A stretch of 64,000 nt of DNA from Chlorophyllum brunneum (GCA_963576785.1 OY756147.1:1426001-1490000), one strand, 5' to 3'. Shown: positions 11,143 to 23,170, numbered from the stretch's first letter. Notes: generated by a model from the letters alone, not told the origin. A program made the numbers and translations.

Positions 11143-14027
11143 TCATCCCCCAAGTTCGACCAAGCACTCTGCGAACTGATCCAGGGTTATGATACGAAAC
11201 ATGCCCTTCCTGCCCCATTCGCTGCTAGGGCCGAATTCCCGTCGCCAAGAACGACCTAAGAAGATGTCAGTAAAGAACGCTCGAGGTCGATTCAGAGCAT
11301 ACGTTACTCACTGAGACAATCTTCCCAAGCATACAACTCAACCCTCCAGCCTCGTTTCAAGGCGGTTCGGACCGCACCTATGGAGGGAAAGAGGACTCAG
11401 GGGTCAATGCCTTGTATACGCATCATACCCAAGCAGTCGGGAACGTACCTAAAAATCCGTCCTCGTTGAACTGACCAACATTCCCATCGCCGGTAGCGAG
11501 GATGATGGTTGCACCTTCTGGGATTTCATCAGGGGCGGTAATCGCTAGATGCAACTTGAGTTGCAAGAGTTCGTCCACTCCTTGCTCGCGATATTTGACG
11601 CGTGTTGACGCGGACTGGTGACCCGAAGATGCAGCAGCACCAGATGTCCCCAACCCCATCTCACCATTTGTCTGACCGGAAATCCGGCGCGCATGGGTTT
11701 TGTTGGTAGCTTTATTTGGGCTCGAAAGCCTCTTTGTAGGACTACTATTATGACTGTCCTTGTCTTTTTTGTAAGTTTCATATTTGGCAGTCTTTTCGAG
11801 TCGATCGGCGCCATCACCGAGGTCTGGTACACGCATGAATATTTTCACTTCATATCCCAGACGTTCGATAGTCTCCATTGGTTGATGCAGCGGCCTCGAT
11901 GCAGCAACGACGCGGCCTTCCAGGATGTATTAGTACAGCTTAAAACGAAAGTGAAGGAGCGAGGCTTACGAGTTACTGGTCTTCCTCTCTCTAGAATCAA
12001 GGTAAGTGCAGCATGCCACATATTCCGTGGAGCGCGCTTTGCTACTACCTGACTCTGACTTTTCTTTTTCTTCGCCTTATATTGCGTGTGTCCGGGCTCC
12101 TCAAACCCGTATCCCTCATCTTCAAACCCAAAGACTGGTGTGTTTCCTTCCTGATCATCATCATTGTTTGCAGATGGTGTGTATCCATCTCCATCGGAGC
12201 TCGCATCATTACTTTGGTCAGAAGTTGTCACAGGACGTTTAACGAGTGATGTCGAAGGGGCTGAACACGAAAAATTAGCGGTTGCAAAAGAAGGGAGGGG
12301 TATAAATGGTTTTGCATCCAATATTGGTACTCCGGCCTTTGTCTTGGGTATTGGAAGTGGACGAGAGGTAGTGCTGGTGTTTGTTGTCGTGGGAGTGGAC
12401 GACAGAAGCTGTTTCGGTTTACGCTTGATGTGATTCAGGAATCCAATCAGGATGTTCGAACTGGAACGACTGTCATCAGAAAACCGGTAATTGGAGGATA
12501 AACCTTTGACGTACTGATCGATAAAAACATGCACAAGCGTGTCATTCTTGCCCGGTACATCACCTCTTGGATCAGGATCCTCCTCACCAAACTCTGCCCT
12601 CTGCAAATCACTATCTGCCAAACTACTATACTCAAGTGAACAATCATCTAACAATGTCGCTCGTGCGCTCTTCTTTTTCTTCTTCTTTCTATGCCCGTTG
12701 GATGTCGACTCTGCAGTATCGGATAGCGAATTTCCGTCTAGGTTTCTAATGACCTTCCTCAGTGACACTTCCTCCTTAGGAAACTGACTCTGTAGGTTTT
12801 GTGCCAGCGCTACTAAACGTGCGCGTTTACTCTGCATGAACCCCACTTTGCCGACTGGCCATACAGCAATGTTACTAGGGGGATCCCCACGAAACGCAAA
12901 CGGATCAAGAGCTTGTTCGCCCCTCCATTTTTTGCCTTCCGGGAACGATGCCGACGACAAAGATGGTTCTGGTCCAGGCCCAGGTAATTCGGCACCTGAG
13001 TCAACCCCGTTCTCCTCTGATGAGCTATCGGTAGTGTTGCCAGCCTCTGCACGCAAATTCGGCACCGATTGCGAATGTGATAATGTCGTAGATATTGGGA
13101 TAGGAACCGTAACAGGAATCTTTCTCTTCTTTGCCTTTTTCTTCTTCTTCTCTTTCTTTCTACTGCTTTCTGCATCAATAGTTCTGTCGGGTCCTTTATC
13201 TCCACAAACGTAATCCCCACTCCTGTCCTCTTCCTCTTCCTCTTCCTCTTCCCCGAAGCTCAGGTCCGCTGTACTCCTCCCGACTTTGGGCGTGACATAT
13301 CGTGGTGTATCAGGCATGGACTTGTGCACAGCACTGGTAATATTTGTGTTCCCGCTCGCTCCTCCGGCATCCGACCGTCGACTTCTTCTTCCATACTTGT
13401 CGATGTACCACTCGCTACCGCCACCAGTAGTATGTCTCTGGTGACTCTCCCTACTATCTTCAGTAAACTCTTCCCCCTCCTCGTCACCCTCTTCGTCATC
13501 AACTGAACCTTGCTTATCTGACGACACGGTGTATAAATAACTATGAGCACGAGGAGTCGCGGCACCGTCAAATTTGGTTTGCCTGGGAGGTGAAGGTCCC
13601 ACAATCGTGGGTGCGTGAGCGTGTGTCGATGTCGAAGTGGTCGTGTGGGTGAGTAAATGGGAGTGGAAGTTATGGAAACTATTATCGTAAAATACAGTGG
13701 ACCAGGACGAAGCGGTATTGGTATTCCCGTTCCCCTCGGTTCGTTTCAAAATGGATATTGGTTTGATCTCCTTTACTGAAGTTGAAGTCGTGAATTTTGA
13801 TTTGTTTTTCTTCCTTACTTTCTTTGGTAATGTATTGGGAGAATTGAGGATGACGACATTTTCACTTAGCGAAGAAGGATCGTTGGATGAAGATGATGTC
13901 CGTGGTGGGTCGGAGCTGGCACTGTCTGCGTCAGTGCTGCTTAAGGACCTGAGAGTAGAGGTGGGGATAGTGGGGTTTGACTTGTGCCGGAAAACACGTT
14001 TCTTTAGCTTCTCGACACGTTGAGGTT
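11143..14027 (-). CDS. NYN-domain (PIN-like RNase fold) protein
   Basis: NYN domains are PIN-like metal-dependent nucleases usually linked to RNA processing. Five exons (12515-14027, 11970-12460, 11449-11916, 11312-11377, 11143-11255) give 883 aa from the first acceptor to the stop. The domain starts at VHVFIDHSNILIGFLNHIKR with its metal-site aspartate. It continues through MWHAALTLILERGRPVTRR, ETIERLGYEVKIFMRVPD, the ATGDGNVGQF motif with another acidic site, RTALKRGWRVELYAWEDCLS, and a C-terminal FRIITLDQFAECLVEL. Long disordered inserts separate these blocks. The first 400 residues are Ser-rich, with acidic and Lys-rich runs. No ATG is in frame at the 5' end: the frame enters through an acceptor at 14028, so the start lies upstream, probably in the gene at 14045-15965. 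Confidence 0.85.
13221..13250 (-). repeat. Short CTT/CCT repeat coding for polyglutamate
   Basis: A TTCCTC-type microsatellite encodes a run of eight Glu in the disordered part of the NYN protein. Such tracts vary in length between strains. Confidence 0.7.
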
Positions 14028-14044
14028 CTGGTGTTCAACTTTTG

Positions 14045-15965
14045 TCAGTCAATGGGCTGATTAGGTGTCCCAGAAGGAAATAAAAAAAGCTGGGCATTGA
14101 GGAAAATCAAAGTTACACACAGAAGCCCAACACCGTTAACTACGAAAAAGCAGATATAAAGTGGAGAAAAGAAAGCGAGGCATAATGGATCAAAGAAAGG
14201 GAAAGTAATCACCGATAGCGTATCCCCACCTTCCACCCTCCCGAGAAGCGACTACTTCCTCCTGTTCCTCCCGCTCTTCTTCATCTCGCGGAGGACTGGG
14301 GCCCCGATGCATCCCGGCCTCTCTTGTTGCTGTCAGCCTCGCACGCTCTGCAGCTATGAAGCTCAGGGCCTCATCAAGGTATCCAAGAGATGGTTGCTCA
14401 TGGCTGAGGTCTCCCTCCGATGAAAGTCGATGATAATGCAGCCGCGATGCCGCCATTTGCATGCTCTCAGGGGTGAAATCGATGCGTCCCCGGTTGCGAG
14501 GTTGTTGTTCACGACAAGTCGAAGTCAATGAGGGATATTGAATATTATGGACGGTTGAAGGTTCCATTGAAGGTTGTCGCGTAGGATTGGCAGTTCCGGC
14601 TACGGTGGCCGTAGAGGTTGTGGTGGATGTAGATGTAGATGTAGAAGCGGTAGAAAACACGATGGTGCGCAATGGTGTCAACGAATGACTCGAAGAGACA
14701 CCGAGTGATTCAGAACGGGCGGTGGGTATTTCCTGCAACACAGACAGTGCGGGTGACGTTGTCGCTGATGGTGGCGGTGTTTCTTCCGTGACGGCTGACG
14801 TCGACGAGTTATCATCGATTACAGAGGGCGTTTGAGGATGGTCGGTTCGAGGAGGCCCTTGCTCTAGCAACGGTTGCTGACTTAGCCCCGACGGCGGTGG
14901 CTGTGCAATAATTTCTGAACGACGAGACCAAGGAAAATCCAACGCGGGCTCGTCTGTCGAGGGCGACGATACGCCAGGCTCTCGATAATAGGAGTTGATG
15001 ATGTCCGACTCTGCATGCGATGAATTTGAAATGACACGCCGACTAGATGGTCTAATCTGGTCGAGCAGGTCCGCGGGAGAAGATGACGTCCTGGTTTCTT
15101 GAAATGGAGGAGTGCTCCATAGCGTAGGCGAAGGAGTTTCTTGGAAAACACTGGAGCGAGTGCGAAGGACACTCATTTGAGAAACAATAGATAGAGTGGA
15201 GGGAGAAATCGTGGTATTGTCATTGAGGACTTGGTTTGAGATAGAGTAGGGCTGGGAAGGTATTGAGGATGCTGAGGATAACACTGAGGGTGTGTTGTCA
15301 TTGGCGACCGGTAAATGTGGACCGAAAGGCAAAGGAGAAGTCCGCTGTACGGAAGGAAGCGAGGTGAAATGCGTGTGTGATCCGGGTCTCGAGGCGAAGG
15401 AGACCCTCCCGTCAATGGAAGGTGGAGTAGCAATAGGCACGACCAGGTTTTCCCCGGATACACCATCCTCATAACTGGTCGAACGTAGGCTCGCAGCGTC
15501 TGAAGTGATCTCTACCGTTAGTGCACTCTCCGGAGCAGGAGATGGGGGTAAAGATAGCGAATATTCTTCGTCATCGGGTTCCTCGAACAATGGCCTTGTG
15601 CGCTCCGTACGACCCGAAGACGTGTCAGTCCCAACACTTGCTCGAAAATAAGACTGGATCAGTATCCGATTCCAAACAGTGCTTTCCTCGACGGATTCGC
15701 TGTCTCCTCCGCCGAATCCAGGGTAGCCAGTGATGGTTGTCGGCGTCGAGCGTGTTCGGGATGATGACGACGACAGAAAATGTGTCGGGATGCGGGGTGG
15801 TGGTTGCAAGTATCCCCAAGCTCGTAGAACGGCTGTAAAAGCGCCTAGGTCGGGTTCTTCGTCAGATGTGACGATCTCGGAACCGGATTGACGTTCGCAT
15901 GGGTCCGAGTCCGAGAAAAGTGGGGACCGTGGTGAGGTCAGCGTTGACTGGGTAAAATCGCTCAT
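14045..15965 (-). CDS. Large disordered Ser/Thr/Pro-rich protein, or N-terminal half of the NYN protein
   Basis: A 1.75 kb exon (14213-15965) encodes 584 residues of mostly disordered Ser/Thr/Pro-rich sequence. More conserved-looking islands are LGAFTAVLRAWGYLQPP near the start and YLDEALSFIAAERARL near the end. I know no family for it. Two ways out of this exon keep the frame. A 73-nt intron (14140-14212) leads to a 31-residue hydrophobic tail ending at 14045, giving 615 aa with a possible C-terminal membrane anchor. A 185-nt intron (14028-14212) from the same donor leads in phase into the NYN exon at 14027, giving one 1467-aa protein. The second would supply the start codon the NYN gene lacks. 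The first fits the intron lengths of the region better. Confidence 0.6.
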
Positions 15966-16194
15966 AGATTGTACGAAATTAGTGGATGTAGTCTAAAGAA
16001 TGAAAGAGAGAAGGAAAGAAAGACAAGACTAAGAACGTGGAAGAAGCAAGGCCGATGGAAGTAGTACTGAGATGCGGACGAGACTAAAAGTAAATGCGTC
16101 TCATCGTTGTTATTGGTCACTTCCCCTTCCTCGCTATACAACATCCGATTACAACACACAGGGACATGCACCATTAATGCTACAGGTAACGCTA

Positions 16195-17167
16195 CTATTG
16201 AAACACCCTCAGCAACGTGGCACTCGCCAATGCTCCTAACGTAAAAGCAGCCGCAGTCTGCGAATTGATCCACGCAGGAACCGAACTCAATTTTGCTGAC
16301 CTTGTCTCGTGCCACGGGATGCTCTTCGGATCAACATGAGAGAAGCGCACTTTCGACTGATACGCGGAGTTGAGGCCAGGAAGTCCATCCAGACTCTTTC
16401 CGTTGCGGTTCTTCCAGTAGTACTTCAACCCACTCTGTGAAGCCGGAACTATTTGAGTCTCGTCCGAGCCGCAGGATCCAAATGCCTTTTCCTCTGCCGC
16501 GGAGTCGGCGTTTTGCAACCCTATTGACCAGGAATGAAGCTTCATACGGTATCCTTGAAATGAGAGAAACGGAATGGACCAGCCGCAAGACTGTAAACAC
16601 AGAGTCAGAAACTGATCCCCCTGCCAAGTGACCATACAAATACTGTTGAAACATGGTAGACATCAACCACAATGATTGAACGAGACCCAGGCTGGCGTTT
16701 GTCTACCGGGAGTATATCATTGTACTCAGGTGAATCAAACTCGTACACCGTTCCTAATCGAGATAAAAATCATGAGCTCAACCGCGTGAAGACGGGCGAA
16801 AATGAGAGCTCTAACCTTTCCCAAAGAGCCGGCAAATTCTGGGAGGCCCTTCAAAGGCGGTAAACATGACAGTGATCCGTCCATTTTCCCGCAAATGCGA
16901 AACGGTCTCAATCCCTATGAATACAGAAGGAGAAGCTCAGTGGCCGTTCTATGCTAGAAATAAAGGATATTACCCACCACTCCCAGTCATATCTTCATAC
17001 CAGACTCGGTGAGAGTTTACGACGGTGAAGTTTCCATTGAATACTCCCTTGGGTGACACATTAACATGACCGTCTGGGGTCAAAGGTGCCGTTGCAACCC
17101 AAAATAATCTTTGTTCGTTGATCCATGGGATAACAAAATCTGGTATCTCGTCGTAGTACTTGACCAT
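16195..17167 (-). CDS. Pyridoxamine 5'-phosphate oxidase-like flavin-binding protein
   Basis: Four exons (16978-17167, 16816-16914, 16644-16753, 16195-16590) give 264 aa. It belongs to the split-barrel PNPOx-like superfamily, which binds FMN or F420. Signature stretches are VKYYDEIPDFVIPWI, FWVATAPLTPDGHVNVSPKG, VWYEDMTGSG, ETVSHLRENGRITVMFTAFEGPP and the cysteine motif STSCGWSIPF. It lacks the C-terminal PLP-site arginines of true pyridoxamine oxidase, so the substrate is unknown and the name is a family label only. The final 20 or so residues (AAAFTLGALASATLLRVF) are hydrophobic and could be a tail anchor. It diverges from UBA2, with a tRNA-Asp in the shared upstream region. Confidence 0.85.
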
Positions 17168-17383
17168 AATCTGAGAGAAAGGGGGTGGGAGTCTACCTCA
17201 GTGCCTAAGAGTGCGCTATTAAAAGTGAGAAGTCGAGGTATGAGTCAGGGGATATCCCATTGGGTATTGGGACACGCCCAGGTCTCCTTGATTACTACCC
17301 GGTCGATCAATCTTATGACTTGCAGTCTGGGGGAAAGGACGCCATCAATAACGTTATGGTTCCGGGGGGTTCTGTCGTTGATC

Positions 17384-17389
17384 AAAAAA
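17384..17389 (-). terminator. Pol III terminator of tRNA-Asp 2
   Basis: A run of six A on the plus strand (T6 in the sense of the tRNA) lies two bases beyond the tRNA 3' end. Confidence 0.7.
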
Positions 17390-17390
17390 T

Positions 17391-17476
17391 CTCTCTGTCG
17401 GGGAGTCGAACCCCGCTTTCGCGCGGTCACTGGTATCAATGACAGGCGCGTGTACTAGCCGATATACTAACAGAGA
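17391..17476 (-). tRNA. tRNA-Asp (anticodon GTC) with a 14-nt intron
   Basis: It has the same acceptor, T arm and anticodon stem as the tRNA-Asp at 5122-5194. A 14-nt insertion at 17426-17439 lies between the base after the anticodon and the last loop base, the standard nuclear tRNA intron position. Removing it gives a 72-nt tRNA with loop CTGTCAC. The intron contains a segment complementary to the anticodon region (TCAGTGAC-like against GTCACTG), as is common in pre-tRNA folds. It sits in the divergent promoter region of two protein genes. Confidence 0.92.
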
Positions 17477-17658
17477 ACTGGTGGTGGTTGTTGTTTAACC
17501 ATTTTGATGTCCCGGCACGCGTGGGGCTTGATTTACACCGCGTCTGCCGGCGCCCAAATTCATAATAGACTATGTCCTCCGTCGTCTTCTGAGTCTGTCC
17601 ACCCACGTCCTTCATCATAAGCAATATTCAGGAATCTTCAGAACACGCAATCAGGAAA

Positions 17659-20232
17659 ATGTCAACAGCCCACGAACGAACAGCGCACGCAAAAGCAATT
17701 TTAGGCCAAGACCTTCATGATCAACTATCTCGGACCAAGGTTCTCTTAGTCGGCGCGGGAGGCATTGGCTGTGAACTTTGTACGTCGTGGAAACCATCTG
17801 CTAGCTATATGTTCTAGTCAATCGCTGACCGTCGCGCTCTGTTCGTAGTGAAGAACCTCGTCCTGACGGGTTTCGGGAACATCACGATTCTGGATCTGGA
17901 TACCATCGACCTCTCCAACCTCAACCGCCAGTTTTTATTTAGGAAAAAGGACGTCAAGCAAAGTAAAGCCTTAGTATGTCATCTTCTGCGTTGTCAACCA
18001 TGTCTTGTGAGCGGACACGGTACTAACAAAGTCCCTTTGTCCGCATCTGTAGATCGCTGCGCAGACTGCTGCTCCGTTCAACCCCAATGTGAAGATTACT
18101 CCTATTCACGGGAACATCAAGGAGCCGCAGTACGATGTAGAATGGTTCCAGCAGTTTGACATAGTGCTCAACGCGCTCGATAACCTCGGTAAGAGCGCTA
18201 CATTCGAAAAACCCAAACCATTGTGAACCGCCTTCGCCTAGATGCTCGTCGGCACGTAAACAAGATGTGTATGGCTGGAGAGATCCCTTTGGTGGAATCT
18301 GGTACAGCAGGATATTTGGGGCAGGTTCAACCGTTGCTCAAGGTGCGCTGCTACGATATCCCATATACGTCTCGCTCATTGTCATACAGGACCGGGCGGA
18401 GTGCTTTGACTGCGTCCCGAAACCAACGCCAAAAACTTTTCCTGTGTGCACCATCCGTTCAACGCCCAGCCAACCTATACACTGTATCGTCTGGAGCAAA
18501 AGTTATCTTATGGGGTGAGTCATCCGGAGCCACAACCCGAGCGCTTATTCCTCAAATAGTTTTCCCATAAGTCAATTATTTGGCGAAGATGAAGATGCAG
18601 GGGATGAACTCGACGAGGCCGAGAAACAAGGCGAGAACGGTGTGTTTTATTTGCCGATATATTGTAAGCGATTACTGGTTAAACAAGGAGATACAGCCCA
18701 AGAAATTGAGACGTTGCGGAAGGAAGCACAAGCGTTCAAAGCCGTGAGGCGGGCGCTACGTACCCCATCACCCAACGGTTCTTCAGACGTTGCAAAAGCT
18801 GTGTTTGACAAGGTCTGTCTGTCTGTAGGCATACTTTTGTCAGTGCTGACTTTATTGCCTCCCTAGGTATTCAACGCCGACATCCAAAATCTGTTGGTCA
18901 TGGCAGATATGTGGAAAAACCGGCAACCACCCACTCCTTTAGACTTTGACGCCATCATGAGTGCAACGTTTGTTCATCGCGTGCCAAAAGTGAATGGTGT
19001 TACAAACGGAAGTACAAGTACGTCTGCAGCAACACCAAATTCTTCCAATGGAGAGAGCAGCCAGTCGGTATTGAGGGATCAGCGTAAGCTTTCTCTCAAA
19101 GACAACCTCAAGTTGTTTGTTTCGAGGTTAGATGCGTTTCTGCTCACTTCATGGTCATACAATACTTTAACATACTTTGTCCAGCACCAACCGGCTTGCT
19201 CTGCGTTTGCAAAACGGAGAAGACACCATCCCTTTTGACAAGGACGATGACGATACTCTCGACTTTGTTACCGCAACGTCGAACTTGCGCTCGGTAGCTT
19301 ATGGGATCGAGGAGAAGACGAGGTGGGAGGTCAAAGGTCAGTTGCTCCATCTGTCACTTATTCAGCTTTCGCTGAGGTAGTGCCGTACAGAGATGGCCGG
19401 CAACATCATCCCTGCGATCGCTACCACTAATGCCATCGTCTCTGGCCTTATCGTCCTCCAAGCCCTCCACCTTCTCCGAAAATCTTACAACAAGTTGCGC
19501 AATGTCCACCTCCAGTTCAAACCCTCTGTTCCTCTCAGCAGTATCACTTTGAGTGGACCAAATGCCAGCTGTGGCGTTTGTAGAGACACATATGCAGTTC
19601 TGCAATGCGATCCGGTGAGGGTAACTTTGGGTGAGGTCGTGAGAGGGTTGTTAGGTGGCGATGAACGGGAAGTTAGCGTTTATGAGGATAAGCGCGTACT
19701 GAGCGATCCCGATTGGGACGACAATAATGAGAGGACTCTGGAAAGTTTGAACGTGACGAGGGGCAAGTTTTTAACAATTGTGGATGAAGATGGTGGGCGA
19801 GGGACCATTTCTGTGAATTTGTGCGCGCTTCCGTGAGTACTCTCCATGATCTATGCCGTTGAAAAAGGAGCTGATATATGCAGGCCAAACCACCCCATCG
19901 GCGAGCCTCCATTTATCCTTCCTGATCCTCTGCCTCATCCACCAAAACGAGCCAAGCTCACGGCATCCGTTACGCCCGCGACACCACCACGACCAGTGAA
20001 AGAAAACTTCCAAGAAGACGAGAACGGGATTATCGAGATCGACCCCACACCTCGACGACCTTCCCGACCATTGACTACCAATCATGATGAACGAAGGGTG
20101 TCAAGAAAGAGAGAACATTCAATTGTTAATCACAGTCCGATTAAGAAGCGGAAGTTGGATGAAGATGGGCTTGTTATGCTTGATGGAGCGAATGACCAGA
20201 TGATGGATGATATTATTGTCATCGATGATTGA
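17659..20232 (+). CDS. UBA2: SUMO-activating enzyme subunit 2 (Uba2)
   Basis: Uba2 with Aos1 forms the SUMO E1. It adenylates the SUMO C-terminus, takes it as a thioester and passes it to Ubc9. Eleven exons (17659-17779, 17849-17973, 18053-18188, 18242-18342, 18390-18514, 18572-18639, 18688-18812, 18867-19126, 19185-19336, 19391-19832, 19884-20232) give 667 aa, close to the human 640. The ATP-binding loop [10 protein letters not shown] is near residue 33. DIVLNALDN follows. The catalytic cysteine lies in [19 protein letters not shown]. Zinc cysteines are in CFDC and CGVC. The ubiquitin-fold domain and a C-terminal basic signal (KKRKLDED) complete it. The 48-nt intron at 18640-18687 contains no stop and keeps frame, so it could be retained. 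Confidence 0.95.
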
Positions 20233-20681
20233 TTGAACTAGGTGGGACTTTGGGTACGCTCGGATTTGGTCACTATTATCTTCTTTTTATTTTCCGTCTC
20301 GCTTTCCCGTGGTTTCGTGCTTTGTGCTTATCGTTACCTTCATTGCTGTTAATGACATCTAATATCCGTGGTCTCGGTGCCATCCATCGACTATATCCAC
20401 TTTTTGCTATTTTCCCCAGTCTCAGGATACTTGGTTGAATATCTGGTTTTACTCCCATGCTAGCTCACTTCACTCATGATCACGACTATAGGTGTATTAT
20501 AATCCAGGCGACCTATAAATATACACAGGACACCCTGTAAGTTGTAAGACATCAGGCGAATTCGTGGCTCGTCGGTTTAAGAATGCCTTGCTCAGATTGT
20601 AGTGCCCGCTGTTCTTCCTGCTACTCTCTCCCTTCTCACAGGCATTCCTGGCTCTTGTTTTTTTTTACCGTTCTTTGACAA
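20233..20681. other. Intergenic, UBA2 3' end to GH71 promoter
   Basis: About 450 nt. A TATAAATA-like motif near 20514 is about 165 nt before the GH71 start codon, and a T-rich run directly precedes the ATG. No gene is seen. Confidence 0.4.
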
Positions 20682-22340
20682 ATGCGAGGCCTATCGACCC
20701 TCCTCGCCGTCCCATATCTGGCCGCCTCGTTGCTCATCCAGAGACCATTTGGACCTGTCTTCATTCCTAAAGCCGGGTTACCTCCGCTACTGGTAGAACA
20801 GAAGGACGAGCTAAAACTTGTTTCTGCTCATTTTATGGTCGGAAATACGTACCCTTATACTGTGGATGATTGGTCAAGAGGTACGGCATCATCATCTTCC
20901 TTTGAGTCCTGTACTGAAGACAAGTGGTTTCCTTCAGACATGATCCTCGCTGCATCTAAGGGCATCGACGCTTTTGCCCTCAACATTGGGCGCGACGAGT
21001 GGCAACCCCAACGAGTCGCTGACGCATACATTGCTGCAAAAAACCTCAATGACAAAGGCATCACGTTCAAACTTTTTCCCTCGTTCGATATGACGTCTAT
21101 TCCATGTGCCATAGAGAGTGATGGGGACCTGCTCAAGGACTTTGTGGAAACATACTACAATCACACGAATCAGGTGTCCTATCGCAGCGGAATGCTCGTT
21201 TCGACTTTTGCTGGATCGGACTGCTTGTTTGGGCAAGATAGTATGGATGAGGGATGGTGGAAAATCCTGAAGAGTGGACCAATACCAGTGCATTTTATAA
21301 CGACTTTCTTTATTGATCCCGCTTTGTATGGCGGATATCGATCCCCTGATGGCGCTCTCGCTGTGGGTGATCACCCCTCGTTTATCTATTGGCTTTACTG
21401 ACCTGGTGGAGCGAAGTGGGATTCTGCGTGGCCGATGGGCAACTATCCAATCAATGCGGGTTATGACGAAAAGTACCTTGATAGTCTTGATGGTCGTACC
21501 TACATGGCGACTGTTTCGCCTTGGTTTTTTACGGTATGCGTAACAGCCCCCATCACACGACTCGTCATACTAATAGCCCCTACTACCCAAACAAACAGCA
21601 TTACGGCCCCGATTCCCTCAATAAAAACTTTATCTTCCGTGGAGATGATTGGTTGTTTGCTGCTCGTTGGGAGCTTTTGATTGCACGGCGTGAACAAACC
21701 CACCTTGTCGAGATCATTTCATGGAACGACTACGGGGAGTCGCATTACGTTGGCCCTATCACCGGTGCTCAGCCAGGTTCAGAACCTTGGACCAACGGTT
21801 TTGATCATCAAGGTAGGTCCCACATTCTACGGGAACCACAGTGTATTCTAAGGTCTTTCCGTGGAAGGTTGGCTGGACCTCATGCAGTACTATATCATTG
21901 CCTTCAAAACCGGGACGTATCCCAAGATAACCAAAGATCGTGTCTTCCTCTGGGGAAGGCTCTACCCAAAAGACGGAGACGCTATTGCCGATCCAGTCGG
22001 TAAACCAACCAACTGGCAACTCGTACGTGAATATCTCAGGCAATGTCTTCTGTTCGGATGTGCTGAAACACCCTGCCAGACTGAAGATAAAATCTGGGCA
22101 GTCGTGTTGCTAACGGAGGAATCTCAAGTTACGTTCTCCTGCGGTCCGTCAAGACTTTCGACCAAGCTTTCTGCGGGCACCTCGAAGATCAGCTTGGGCG
22201 TCAGCGAAGAGTGTATTGTCACAGTTGTCGTTGCTCGGATGGCTACCGTGGTATTGGACTTTGCTCCGCCTGGGTTCATATTCAAGGTCGATCTCCCTAT
22301 GTACAACTTCAACGCCTTTGTCGCAGCCTCCCCAGCATGA
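20682..22340 (+). CDS. Glycoside hydrolase family 71 alpha-1,3-glucanase
   Basis: GH71 enzymes (mutanases) cleave alpha-1,3-glucan, a major fungal wall polymer, and act in wall remodelling or in attack on other fungi. Six exons (20682-20880, 20938-21366, 21412-21533, 21599-21812, 21868-22022, 22080-22340) give 459 aa. Family hallmarks are VSAHFMVGNTYPYTVDDW near residue 47, ASKGIDAFALNIG, FKLFPSFDM, GWWKILKSGPIPVHFITTFF, NYPINAGYDEKY, YMATVSPWFFTHYG and EIISWNDYGESHYVG. The first 20 residues are hydrophobic and may be a signal peptide, though the cleavage site is not clear. The 45-nt intron at 21367-21411 was placed to bypass a stop; it has a CTGAC branch site. No carbohydrate-binding module is present. 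Confidence 0.92.
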
Positions 22341-23170
22341 TTACCCACCCCTGTGATACCCCCTGATACCCCCACATTAATTGCATTGTTTCATAATGAA
22401 GGTATATTTCATGGCGCGTAGTCAGGGAGACGCTAAGAGACAGTGTTTTTGGACTGATGATACACTGAACACGCAGGTTCAGGGACTGCGCAGAGAGTGA
22501 ACGGTCCGCCATCAGTATATGTGTTGACCCTTTGCAAATCATGTTCTCGTTTGAGGCTACACGGTGTTTGATGAACCATCAAGGGCGCATTCACACAAGC
22601 GTCAAGAAAATTTGACATTGAAATTCAGTTGAGAGTGCAAATGATTTCGTGGTTCCTTAATGACCAGGTGGGTGGTTTCCTTTGAGTATAGAGTGTGTTT
22701 GGTCATATGACGGGGGAACAGACGAGGGAATAATGTCGGACAAGAGCAGATAACTTGCAGGTTCAAGGTTCAAGACACGATGCTCCGGGTAAAATCCCAA
22801 TCAATCAAATTACTTTGTGGAAAGAGCGATAGCGCATTAGAGCCGCAGTAACTAAATTGGGCATGAGAGTATCTTAAGTTGTTAATGGTAGTACAAAAAC
22901 ATCAAGTCAGTCACGGAAAAAATCCCTGGAAGCGAAAAGAGAGAAGCAGTAGAAGTATCTGCTAGTACTGTCAAATAAAAATACTGGAGGCTTCAGCGTT
23001 CAAGCGTTGATAACGTCTTGACAACAGGCGAATGTGAGGTCAAAAGAGTGATTACTATTTTTATCCAGAATCATCATCAAGGGGATGAGGACACGAGGCG
23101 GGGCAACCCACAATGTCATATGCGACTTGCGTTACCAATCAAGGATGTCCCTGGTCGACGACATCGAAGG
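22341..23170. other. Intergenic, convergent 3' ends
   Basis: About 830 nt between two convergent genes. Only short frames and AT-rich patches near 22860-22980; no gene or repeat is recognised. Confidence 0.4.

Larger units (their letters stand above)
17168..17658. other. Divergent intergenic region of PNPOx-like gene and UBA2
   Basis: About 490 nt hold both gene promoters and, in the middle, the tRNA-Asp gene at 17391-17476. No TATA element stands out. Confidence 0.5.

Noticed and set aside
11618..12052. 144-codon plus-strand ORF and other plus frames through 14 kb
   Set aside because: Antisense to the NYN gene, with no motifs of their own.
18640..18660. Treating the UBA2 segment from 18640 as fixed coding sequence
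   Set aside because: It is open in frame but begins and ends like an intron, and removing it gives the sequence closest to other Uba2 proteins.
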